Of a DNA stretch of 64,000 nt, positions 43,421 through 50,247 are shown in pieces. This stretch comes from Elusimicrobiaceae bacterium. Its GTDB lineage: Bacteria; Elusimicrobiota; Elusimicrobia; Elusimicrobiales; Elusimicrobiaceae. Both the position numbers and the translations under genes were made by a program. The stretch lies in contig JAFYXM010000002.1 of assembly GCA_017546175.1 (NCBI GenBank), positions 1 to 64,000 on the forward strand, given 5' to 3'. A model generated the notes under the pieces. It was given only the letters and a program-made list of their open reading frames with translations. It did no database searches and had not been told where the DNA came from. Position 1 is the first letter of the stretch; each line of letters begins with the position of its first letter.

Positions 43421-44058
43421 GGGAATAAAGTAGGGGCAAAAAAGTCCCGTATCGGAGCAAATGTTTTGCGGTGTTCTTTGCATGGGCCCAGCTCACGTAC
43501 GGCGGCAATGTGTTTCGGTGTGCCATATCCTTTGTGCGCGGAAAACCCGTAGCCGGGGTAAAGCTTCTCTAAAGTATCCATATAACGGTCTCTGATAACT
43601 TTGGCGATAATGCTGGCTGCGGCAATGTTTAAAGATTTGGCATCTCCGTCTATAACGGCCTGTTGTGGGAGGGGGAAATCTTTAATCAGATGATTTCCGT
43701 CCACCAAAGCGACTGCCTTGTAAAGATTGTGAAATTTTTGCGCGGCTCTGCGCATGGCCAAAAAAGTGGCTTGCAAAATATTATAGCGGTCTATTTCTTC
43801 TGCCGAAGCAAAACCTACTCCGTACAAAATACCTAATTGATTAATTTTTTCAAAAATCTTTTCTCTTTTTTGTGCGGTCAATTTTTTGCTATCGTTGACA
43901 TCTTCAAAATAGCTGTACATATTGGAAGGAATAAAGCAGGCGCAAGCAACTACCGGACCGGCCAAAGGACCTCGCCCCGCTTCATCTATGCCAAAGAGTG
44001 TAGGGGTTTGTAAATCAAGGGCCATCTTTTTATCAAAATCTTGCAGAGAGGTTTTCAC
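43417..44058 (-). CDS. rnhB: Ribonuclease HII
   Basis: 213 residues. It has the GIDEAGRGPLAGPVVACAC signature near 23 with catalytic Asp/Glu, a VDGNHLIKD segment, and AAASIIAKVIRDRYM. It removes misincorporated ribonucleotides and RNA primers. The start at 44058 is probably GTG, with AAGGAG upstream. It overlaps yraN by 4 bases, the common rnhB-yraN pair. Confidence 0.95.
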   Translation of the reverse strand: MKTSLQDFDKKMALDLQTPTLFGIDEAGRGPLAGPVVACACFIPSNMYSYFEDVNDSKKLTAQKREKIFEKINQLGILYGVGFASAEEIDRYNILQATFLAMRRAAQKFHNLYKAVALVDGNHLIKDFPLPQQAVIDGDAKSLNIAAASIIAKVIRDRYMDTLEKLYPGYGFSAHKGYGTPKHIAAVRELGPCKEHRKTFAPIRDFFAPTLFP

Positions 44059-44109
44059 GGAAGTCTCCTTTTGATTTATTGTAGCAATTCTGCTAGAGAA
44101 AGCAAAGAA

Positions 44110-44139
44110 AAACGCCCGCGATTTTAACCGCGGGCGTTT
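44110..44139 (-). terminator. Rho-independent terminator of pssA
   Basis: AAACGCCCGCG with CGCGGGCGTTT, loop ATTTTAAC. Confidence 0.88.
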
Positions 44140-44155
44140 GGAAACAAAATTTAAA

Positions 44156-44947
44156 CTATTTTTCTACTTTAATGCCTTTAAACGCGCGGTACAAAACAGC
44201 CAATAAACCAAACAATACATAAGCAGTCATGACAATAAAGATCACATCTTGCGGGAAACGGATTAAAAGCACTACAAGTACCACCAATAAAAGCATGTTC
44301 CATACACTCATTTTTTTATTTTCCCGTTTAGATTTAAAAGCCGCATAAGGAACGGTGGAAACCATCAAAATAGCCATAACCAACATACCCAAAGCTACTA
44401 AATTGTAAACGTGCGGCAAGAAGACGGGCATCATGCGCAAGTTATGTCCGCCGGCCTGCATAATGCTGTAAGAAATGGCAAAAGAAGCCAAAATAGAAGC
44501 AGGAGCTGGCACCGGAAGACCGGAAAAATATTTTTTAGAACCTTCACCGGCATGAGCCATAGTGTTAAATTTAGCTAAGCGCAAAATACCGAAACAAGCA
44601 TATACACAAGCAATCGGCGCGCCCCACAAAGGATATTGATGCAACACCATAAAATACATCAAAATAGCCGGAGCCGTACAGAAGGAAACCCCGTCTGCCA
44701 AAGAGTCCATTTCTACACCAAATTCACTTTCCGTACCGAGCATACGGGCCACACGACCGTCAAATAAATCAAATACGGCAGCAATCAAAATAAGCCAACC
44801 GGCTTTGGAAAAGTTTCCTTGAGCAGCAGCTAAAATAGAAAAGAAACCACAAGCCAAATTCCCCAATGTAAATAAAGATGGAGCAGCTGCAGCACCGGTT
44901 TGTTTGATTTTTTGTACGGCCTTAGGGGTGTTTTTTTCTTGAGCCAT
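44156..44947 (-). CDS. pssA: CDP-diacylglycerol--serine O-phosphatidyltransferase
   Basis: 263 residues with about 7 hydrophobic segments. The CDP-alcohol phosphotransferase motif is complete: D-x2-DG-x2-AR-x8-G-x3-D-x3-D in DLFDGRVARMLGTESEFGVE followed by MDSLAD near 67-90. It makes phosphatidylserine at the inner membrane; Psd, encoded just upstream, decarboxylates it to PE. The start is the ATG at 44947; an in-frame GTG at 44959 overlaps the psd stop. Confidence 0.94.
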   Translation of the reverse strand: MAQEKNTPKAVQKIKQTGAAAAPSLFTLGNLACGFFSILAAAQGNFSKAGWLILIAAVFDLFDGRVARMLGTESEFGVEMDSLADGVSFCTAPAILMYFMVLHQYPLWGAPIACVYACFGILRLAKFNTMAHAGEGSKKYFSGLPVPAPASILASFAISYSIMQAGGHNLRMMPVFLPHVYNLVALGMLVMAILMVSTVPYAAFKSKRENKKMSVWNMLLLVVLVVLLIRFPQDVIFIVMTAYVLFGLLAVLYRAFKGIKVEK

Positions 44948-44949
44948 AA

Positions 44950-45618
44950 TTATTTCCACAAGGCCAAGACGGTGTTTCCACCTTCTACTTTTTGGCCTTC
45001 TTTGACGATGATGCGTACGGCATCTTTGGGCAGGTACACCGCCACTTGGCTGCCGAAGCGGATCAAGCCGATCAAGTCACCCACCTTTACTTCTTGTCCG
45101 GGTTTGACCCAACATTCAATGCGGCGGGCGATAGCACCGGTTAATTGCTCTACGTGGGCAAAGCGGTCGCTATTGGGGCGGTAAATTTGAATTAAATTGC
45201 GTTCGTTTTTAGAAGCGGCATCAGGATTGTTGGCAAATAAGAACAACCCTTTGTGATAGAAAATTTCTCCGATTTTTCCGCTCACCGTAGCACGCTGTAC
45301 GTGCACATCAAAAACGGACAAGAAAATACGAATGACTACGGAGTTCGGGTCATCTTCGGTTTTGATGCTCAACACGGTGCCGTTGGCAGGACTGGCAATT
45401 TCGTCATCGGCAAATTGTGCATTGACTTTTGGAATACGGAAAAAGAAAGCACAAAAGCAAGCTACCAATAAAAACAGGCCGCCGATAACACGGAAGCCCA
45501 TTAACAAGAAAAGCACCGCAATAACCATTGCGATAGAAAAAAAACGAAGTCCGGTAGAGTGGACCGTAAATACCCAGCCAAAGGCCTTGGCCAATGTTCT
45601 TTGCAAATCTTCTAACAT
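44950..45618 (-). CDS. psd: Phosphatidylserine decarboxylase (short, PSD-A type)
   Basis: 222 residues. Two N-terminal hydrophobic stretches (about 15-55), then SPANGTVLSI, SVFDVHVQRATVSGKI (His motif) and the C-terminal processing motif RFGSQV near 190, where self-cleavage before Ser creates the pyruvoyl group. Short forms like this occur in many non-proteobacterial lineages. The start MLEDLQ at 45618 has a GAGGG ribosome site; the longer frame would run through tRNA-Leu and is rejected. It is coupled to pssA with a 2-base gap. Confidence 0.93.
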   Translation of the reverse strand: MLEDLQRTLAKAFGWVFTVHSTGLRFFSIAMVIAVLFLLMGFRVIGGLFLLVACFCAFFFRIPKVNAQFADDEIASPANGTVLSIKTEDDPNSVVIRIFLSVFDVHVQRATVSGKIGEIFYHKGLFLFANNPDAASKNERNLIQIYRPNSDRFAHVEQLTGAIARRIECWVKPGQEVKVGDLIGLIRFGSQVAVYLPKDAVRIIVKEGQKVEGGNTVLALWK

Positions 45619-45658
45619 ATTACCCTCTGCCGGGTCGGCCCGGTCTTTAAATAAAGAG

Positions 45659-45742
45659 TGGGCAGGGGGGGACTCGAACCCCCACGATCTTGCGATCAAC
45701 AGATTTTAAGTCTGTCGCGTCTACCAATTCCGCCACCAGCCC
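45659..45742 (-). tRNA. tRNA-Leu (anticodon UAA)
   Basis: Class II cloverleaf on the minus strand: acceptor GGGCTGG, anticodon stem ACAGA/TCTGT with loop CTTAAAA giving UAA, a long variable arm GATCGCAAGATC, and T loop GGTTCGAGTCC. Discriminator A; CCA not encoded. Confidence 0.95.
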
Positions 45743-45786
45743 TACTGATATTATTTTAACAAAAAAAAAGCGAGATTACAATTTTT

Positions 45787-46197
45787 TTAGCGGCAAGAGA
45801 TTTTTAAACTGTTATAAAACTTCTGACAAAAGAGTGCTTTTACGCCGATATCTTTTAAGCGGGCCTGTAAATCTCTGTCCGAAGTTACCGCAATGACACG
45901 TCGGCCTTGTTGGGCTAAAAAATAGGCCTCTTGATAAATATAATCGTCAGCTGTATCCTGCTCGGAAAATACAATATGTACTCCAGCGCGGTACAAAGGA
46001 CCTACGGGGCGGTATGCCCCGTCAAACACCACGCGGTACTCATGCATACAGTATTTTTCGTCTTGAGAAACAGCTTCTAAAAAATCTAAAAATTCTTCGG
46101 TTACGTCTTCTTCCGTGCGAGCAAACTGCCACAAAAAGCTGCGCACTAAGTTCAGTCCGTCAATTAAATAAAGGGTCGGTTTAGTAGTTACGTACAT
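45787..46197 (-). CDS. YacP/Rae1-like NYN-domain protein
   Basis: 136 residues. PIN-like NYN fold with LYLIDGLNLVRSF (first acidic residue), VVFDGAYRP, IVFSEQDTADDYIYQEA, and VTSDRDLQARLKDIG. This is the YacP pattern; the characterised Bacillus homologue Rae1 is a ribosome-associated mRNA endonuclease. Here it lies next to tmRNA on the opposite strand, so a link to ribosome rescue is possible (inference). The start MYVTTKP at 46197 is preferred over an upstream non-ATG frame. The C-terminus is short compared with about 165-170 residues in the family. Confidence 0.85.
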   Translation of the reverse strand: MYVTTKPTLYLIDGLNLVRSFLWQFARTEEDVTEEFLDFLEAVSQDEKYCMHEYRVVFDGAYRPVGPLYRAGVHIVFSEQDTADDYIYQEAYFLAQQGRRVIAVTSDRDLQARLKDIGVKALFCQKFYNSLKISCR

Positions 46198-46232
46198 AGT
46201 TTTTAATAATGTATTGTGCCAACGGTCCAAAA

Positions 46233-46260
46233 TTGCTATAAGAAAATGATACAATATAAT
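46233..46260 (+). promoter_or_regulatory. Probable tmRNA promoter
   Basis: -35 TTGCTA (46233-46238), a 16-bp spacer and -10 TATAAT (46255-46260), about 50 bases before the mature 5' end. A small hairpin GCGGCT/AGCCGC (about 46274-46291) lies in the precursor leader. Confidence 0.55.
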
Positions 46261-46316
46261 ACCGTTTATGGGGGCGGCTCGTCAAAGCCGCGTTCTTTGA
46301 AAATTTCCGTATTTAC

Positions 46317-46659
46317 GGGGGTGTAATAGATTCGACGGGTATCTGTTACGGCCTAGGAGCAGGTATTGGTTGGCCAGGCCAATTCAAATAGGGCTACAAA
46401 AATAACTAACGACAATCAAGTCGCTTGGGCTAACGCTTAGTCCACTGCCTCCCGAGTGCTTTTCACACGCTTGGGAAAGGCAGTCATTATGTGAAATGCA
46501 GTATATCAGGCGCGCTTCGTCTTGATATACCCAAGACACACGGAGCAAATCATAAAGGTGCCGCTGCACGCTTACTTTATGATTAATTAAGTGCAGCTAA
46601 ACCTGTAGGGTCTGGGTTGTTAGGATGTTCGGACGGGGGTGCGAATCCCCCCACCTCCA
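46317..46659 (+). ncRNA. ssrA: Transfer-messenger RNA (tmRNA)
   Basis: The ends form the tRNA-like part: 5' GGGGGTG pairs with 3' CACCTCC, and the T loop GGTGCGAATCCCC is present. The 5' part has the signature GTAATAGATTCGACGGG. The tag frame starts around GCT at 46393 and reads ATKITNDNQVAWANA before TAG at 46438, followed by pseudoknot-like inverted repeats. Discriminator A is at 46659 and CCA is not fully encoded. It frees stalled ribosomes with SmpB, which is not in this window. The first tag codon is inferred. Confidence 0.95.
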
Positions 46660-46713
46660 CTTTTTAGATAAATATGGGAATGAAAAATTTTTATTTTTTT
46701 ACGGAGGGCTGAT

Positions 46714-48123
46714 ATGGCCGCTGAAATTAAGTTTGGTACTGACGGTTGGAGAGGTGTAATTGCGTGGGATTTTACGTATGAAAATGTGCGCCGTTTGGCA
46801 CAAGCTTTAGCCGATTATATTAACGAAAATGCTCCGTCTGAAGATGAGGGAAAAAGCGCCAAAGTATTTGTGGGTTATGACCGTCGTTTTATGTCAGATT
46901 TATTTGCGGCAGACATTGCCAGTATTTTGCGCTCCAACAAGATAGACGTTGTTTTGTCCGAATGTCCGGTCACGACTCCTATGGTCAGTATGCTTACTCT
47001 TAAGAAATTTTGGTTAGGGATCATGGTGACGGCTAGCCATAATCCTGCCCAGTACAACGGGGTTAAAGTGAAATTGGGCGGTTGTTCCGCTCCGCTTCGC
47101 GAAACCAAAGAAATTGAGCAAAATATTGATGAAAATCCGGTCCTTTTCCTCTACGGTCAAAAGGCTGATCAAAAGAATTTAACAGATCTTTACCAAAAAC
47201 ATTTATCTTCCGTTGCTAATGTTAAAAAAGTTGCTACGTTAAAGGGCAATATTGCTGTAGATTATATGCACGGTACAACGGCAGGTTGGTTGGAGAAAAT
47301 ATTACCTTCCAACAAAATCATAGCTTTGCATGAGAAACATGATCCGACCTTTAACGGCTTACAGCCGGATCCGTCTTTAAAAAATATGGCAGAACTCAAA
47401 AAAGTGCTGCTGGATAAAAAGGCCATTGTCGGTTTTGCCTTTGACGGTGACGGAGACCGCTTTGGACTTTTAGATGAAAAAGGAAATTACGTCACGCCCA
47501 GCGTGGTGGCCGGGGTACTTTTGCACCATTTGTCTAAGGATAAAAAGTTTAAAGGAAAAATCGTGCAAACGGTTTCCATGGGATATTTGCCCAAACGGAT
47601 TGCGCGTGCCAAGGGGTTCAGCTTTGAAGAAGTACCGGTCGGCTTTAAGCATGTGGCGGAAATTATGAATTTGGAAGATGTTGCTTTCGGCGCAGAAGAA
47701 GCGGGCGGCTATTCTTGGAAGGGGGGAGCCTCTGACAGGGACGGACTGGTAGTTGCATTGGCGTGGCTCGATATTTTGGCCAACACCAAAAAGAAAGTGT
47801 CTGAGCTTTGTGATGAAGTGGCCAAAGAATATGGTGCTTCGGTGTATTTGCGCAGAGATTTGCCTGCCGCCAAAGCCATTGATAAAGAAGCTTTTGCAGA
47901 AAAATTGCGCAAAAAATTGCCGAAGAAAATTGCCTCTTTCAAAGTGGCCGAAGTATCTACTTTAGACGGCGTGAAAATCTATTTTGAAAACGATGAATGG
48001 TTGCTGGTTCGCCCGTCCGGTACGGAGCCTTTGGTGCGTGTGTATGCTGAAGCCGCTACGAAAAAGGACACCCAAGCCTTGTTAGATTTTGGGGAAAAAT
48101 TGGTTGCACAATATATTAAATAG
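46714..48123 (+). CDS. Phosphohexomutase (phosphoglucomutase/phosphomannomutase family)
   Basis: 469 residues, four-domain alpha-D-phosphohexomutase. The catalytic phosphoserine is in TASHNPAQYNGVK near 108, the magnesium site is FDGDGDRFGLLDE near 244, the sugar loop is GAEEAGGYSWKG near 328, and the phosphate loop RPSGTEPLVRVYAE is near 433. It interconverts hexose 1- and 6-phosphates; glucose or mannose preference cannot be fixed by eye. ACGGAGGG ribosome site. The next gene begins 8 bases after its stop. Confidence 0.93.
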   Translation: MAAEIKFGTDGWRGVIAWDFTYENVRRLAQALADYINENAPSEDEGKSAKVFVGYDRRFMSDLFAADIASILRSNKIDVVLSECPVTTPMVSMLTLKKFWLGIMVTASHNPAQYNGVKVKLGGCSAPLRETKEIEQNIDENPVLFLYGQKADQKNLTDLYQKHLSSVANVKKVATLKGNIAVDYMHGTTAGWLEKILPSNKIIALHEKHDPTFNGLQPDPSLKNMAELKKVLLDKKAIVGFAFDGDGDRFGLLDEKGNYVTPSVVAGVLLHHLSKDKKFKGKIVQTVSMGYLPKRIARAKGFSFEEVPVGFKHVAEIMNLEDVAFGAEEAGGYSWKGGASDRDGLVVALAWLDILANTKKKVSELCDEVAKEYGASVYLRRDLPAAKAIDKEAFAEKLRKKLPKKIASFKVAEVSTLDGVKIYFENDEWLLVRPSGTEPLVRVYAEAATKKDTQALLDFGEKLVAQYIK

Positions 48124-48131
48124 GGGAAAAT

Positions 48132-48485
48132 ATGCAAAGAATAGGGTTAGTAGATGATTCTGTGATGTTGCGCTCGGCCATTAAAAATGTGCTGGAATCT
48201 TCCGGTTTTGAAGTAGTATTAGAGGCCGGTGGCTCACAAGAATTATTTGAAAAGTTGGAAAAGACGGTGCCGTCTTTAATTTTGTTGGACGTTTTCTTTC
48301 CGACGGAAAACGGTTTGGATATTTTAGCTCGCTTGAAAAAACAATATCCGCCGATAAAAGTGCTGATGGTGACGGGCCTGAAACAGGAAACTATTTCCGA
48401 AGAGGCCAAAAGACTCGGTGCCAGCGGGGTATTGTATAAGCCGTTTGATACCGACGATCTTTTAAACGCCATTAAACAAGCATAG
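48132..48485 (+). CDS. Single-domain response regulator (CheY-like)
   Basis: 117 residues, only a receiver domain. The acidic pocket is VDDS near 6-7, the phospho-acceptor Asp is in LILLDVFFP near 55, Thr is in MVTGL near 84, and Lys is in LYKPF near 105. No output domain or kinase is nearby. With 8 bases after the mutase stop it is likely co-transcribed. It could signal to motility (type IV pili) or other machinery; the partner is unknown. Confidence 0.93.
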   Translation: MQRIGLVDDSVMLRSAIKNVLESSGFEVVLEAGGSQELFEKLEKTVPSLILLDVFFPTENGLDILARLKKQYPPIKVLMVTGLKQETISEEAKRLGASGVLYKPFDTDDLLNAIKQA

Positions 48486-48508
48486 TAGGAGACTTTTTAG
48501 TTTGTTCG

Positions 48509-48543
48509 CCGCGTGAAACGTAAAGTTTTACGCGGTTTTTTTG
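48509..48543 (+). terminator. Rho-independent terminator after the receiver gene
   Basis: CCGCGT with ACGCGG and an inner AC/GT extension, then a seven-T run. Confidence 0.85.
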
Positions 48544-48574
48544 TATGTCTTTTTCATTTGCGTGTCTAATTCAG

Positions 48575-48798
48575 TGCAAACCATTTTCCCTATTTGGTTA
48601 TTTTTCGTTTCCTTGCCTGCGCCGTACCTGACAGTATGTGCCTTGGCAACTAGCCACGCAAACTAAACTCAAATCTGAAAAATCATGCTATGAATATTTA
48701 TTTTTCAGTTATTACGAATGGCAGTTTTTTTGCTAGCTTTTTTGGTTCTTTTTTAGAAATGTAAAAAGAACACTATCTTCGTCGGAGAAAAAGAATAG
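48575..48798 (+). repeat. Pilin upstream cassette, copy 2
   Basis: It holds the same blocks, in the same order, as 35239-35390. It has about 85 extra bases between the AATCATGCTATGAA block and the TTCGTCGGAGA block. The central hairpin is GTAC (48624-48627) / GTAT (48634-48637), with changes that keep pairing relative to copy 1. No gene is seen in the 394-base gap 48486-48879 apart from the terminator, this cassette and the promoter. Confidence 0.75.
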
Positions 48799-48800
48799 TC

Positions 48801-48831
48801 TTGACAAATCGTTTTTTTTTTTTGCTACTAT
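48801..48831 (+). promoter_or_regulatory. Pilin promoter with 12-T tract in the spacer
   Basis: -35 TTGACA (48801-48806), a 19-bp spacer with 12 T (48812-48823), and -10 TACTAT (48826-48831). It differs from the other pilin promoter by one T. Confidence 0.7.
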
Positions 48832-48879
48832 TTTTTCAGACGGAAAAATTGAAGCAAAAACTAAAAAAGGAGTAAAAAA

Positions 48880-49368
48880 ATGAAAAGAGGTTTTACTTTG
48901 ATAGAACTGTTAGTAGTTGTTTTAATTATCGGTATTTTGTCAGCCGTGGCCTTACCGCAATATACTAAAGCCGTAGAGAAAAGCCGTGCTACAGAAGCAA
49001 TGATTTTACTTAAAAGTATGCAAGATGCGGCTCTTGTTCATTGTTTAGAGGTTGGCGATTGTGATAGTACTTCATATTATGTAGAACATCTTGCCGTATC
49101 TTTCCCAAGTTTAGAGTGTGAAGCAGAAGTGTGCTATGGAAAAAATTATGAATATGAATGTGATGAAGGTGGATGTCACTCTCCGTATGCTATGAGGACA
49201 AACTCGGAATATGAATATTCTATTCAATTAACAAGCTCTTATTATGACGATGCAAATCTGCGAAATAAACGTTTTTGTTATGGGAGTAATGCCAAAGGAA
49301 TAGAATTGTGTAAAAGTTTAGGTGGACGAGCTATTGCTGGATATGAAAATTATTATGAATTAAGATAA
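48880..49368 (+). CDS. Type IV pilin-like protein
   Basis: 162 residues with the leader MKRG and the FTLIELLVVVLIIGILSAVALPQY helix. The globular part has Cys residues spread as CLEVGDC, CEAEVCYG, CDEGGC, C and C, different from the pilin at 35466. It lacks a recognisable receptor or major-pilin subtype. Processing by prepilin peptidase is expected. The ribosome site is AAAGGAG and a strong terminator follows. Its own promoter and cassette make it an independent unit. Confidence 0.93.
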   Translation: MKRGFTLIELLVVVLIIGILSAVALPQYTKAVEKSRATEAMILLKSMQDAALVHCLEVGDCDSTSYYVEHLAVSFPSLECEAEVCYGKNYEYECDEGGCHSPYAMRTNSEYEYSIQLTSSYYDDANLRNKRFCYGSNAKGIELCKSLGGRAIAGYENYYELR

Positions 49369-49369
49369 T

Positions 49370-49401
49370 AAAAACCCCGCTCAAAAGAGCGGGGTTTTTT
49401 A
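49370..49401. terminator. Bidirectional terminator
   Basis: AAAAACCCCGCTC, loop AAAA and GAGCGGGGTTTTTT, between the convergent pilin and LOG genes. Confidence 0.9.
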
Positions 49402-49415
49402 TAAAGAAACCCTTT

Positions 49416-50246
49416 TTATTTAATACCGTAGAAGTCGGCAATAATGGCCCAAGCTTCTTCGGCGGTATCTACAATGTGGCACATTTTGGCATCGGCTTTG
49501 TTAATTACGCCGTAGGAAGCCAAGGCATCAAAATTAACCACTTTGCTCCAGAACTCTTTACCTACTAAAATGACGGGAATTTCTTCTTTCTTGTAGGTTT
49601 GAATAAGTGTCAGAATTTCAAAAAGTTCGTCAAACGTACCAAACCCGCCCGGAAAGCCTAAAATGGCTTTAGAGCGCATGACCAAGTGTAGTTTGCGAAT
49701 GGCAAAATAATGGAATAAAAATGCCAAATTCTTGGTGATATACGGGTTAGGGCGTTGCTCGTGCGGCAAGGTAATATTAAAGCCGATACTGGTGCCGCCG
49801 TTTTCAAAAGCACCGCGGTTGGCCGCTTCCATGAGTCCCGGTCCGCCGCCTGTAACTACGGCAAAGCGATTTTTACCTTTTTTGACGACTAACTTGGCAA
49901 ATTCGCGACCGACTTCGTAATATTTAGACAAAGACAAAAGTCCTTCTGCCTCGGCCAATTTGGTTTGCAAAGTTTTGCTTTTCGGCTTTTTAGCCAGTTC
50001 TTTTTTAGCAGCGGCTACGATAGCTTTGGCCTCTTTTTCAGGGCGAACACGCGCACTGCCAAAACAGACAATAGTCTGTGTAATATTAAGCGCTTTGAGG
50101 TACAATTCCGGCTTTAATACTTCCAGCTGAATGCGCACGGGGCGCAAGGTACCCTTGTTGAGTAGTTCAATATCCTCATAAGCGCGGATATAGGAAGAAT
50201 CATGATCTGCTGCGGCTACATTTCTCACTTTGGTGTTTTTTTTCAT
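49416..50246 (-). CDS. LOG family protein (TIGR00730 / YgdH-type Rossmann fold)
   Basis: 276 residues. It has FGSARVRPEKEA, the nucleotide-binding VVTGGGPGLMEAANRGA, and the catalytic PGGFGTFDELFEILTLIQT near 211-229 with the PGGxGTxxE motif. Family members are cytokinin-activating phosphoribohydrolases or PpnN-like nucleosidases; older lysine decarboxylase labels are wrong. It starts 1 base after the dxs stop, in one operon with dxs and ispA. Confidence 0.92.
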   Translation of the reverse strand: MKKNTKVRNVAAADHDSSYIRAYEDIELLNKGTLRPVRIQLEVLKPELYLKALNITQTIVCFGSARVRPEKEAKAIVAAAKKELAKKPKSKTLQTKLAEAEGLLSLSKYYEVGREFAKLVVKKGKNRFAVVTGGGPGLMEAANRGAFENGGTSIGFNITLPHEQRPNPYITKNLAFLFHYFAIRKLHLVMRSKAILGFPGGFGTFDELFEILTLIQTYKKEEIPVILVGKEFWSKVVNFDALASYGVINKADAKMCHIVDTAEEAWAIIADFYGIK

Positions 50247-50247
50247 A

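Noticed and set aside
46224-46231. GGTCCAAA upstream of the tmRNA promoter as another operator half-site
   Set aside because: No second arm is present and its distance to the -35 differs from the four clear sites.
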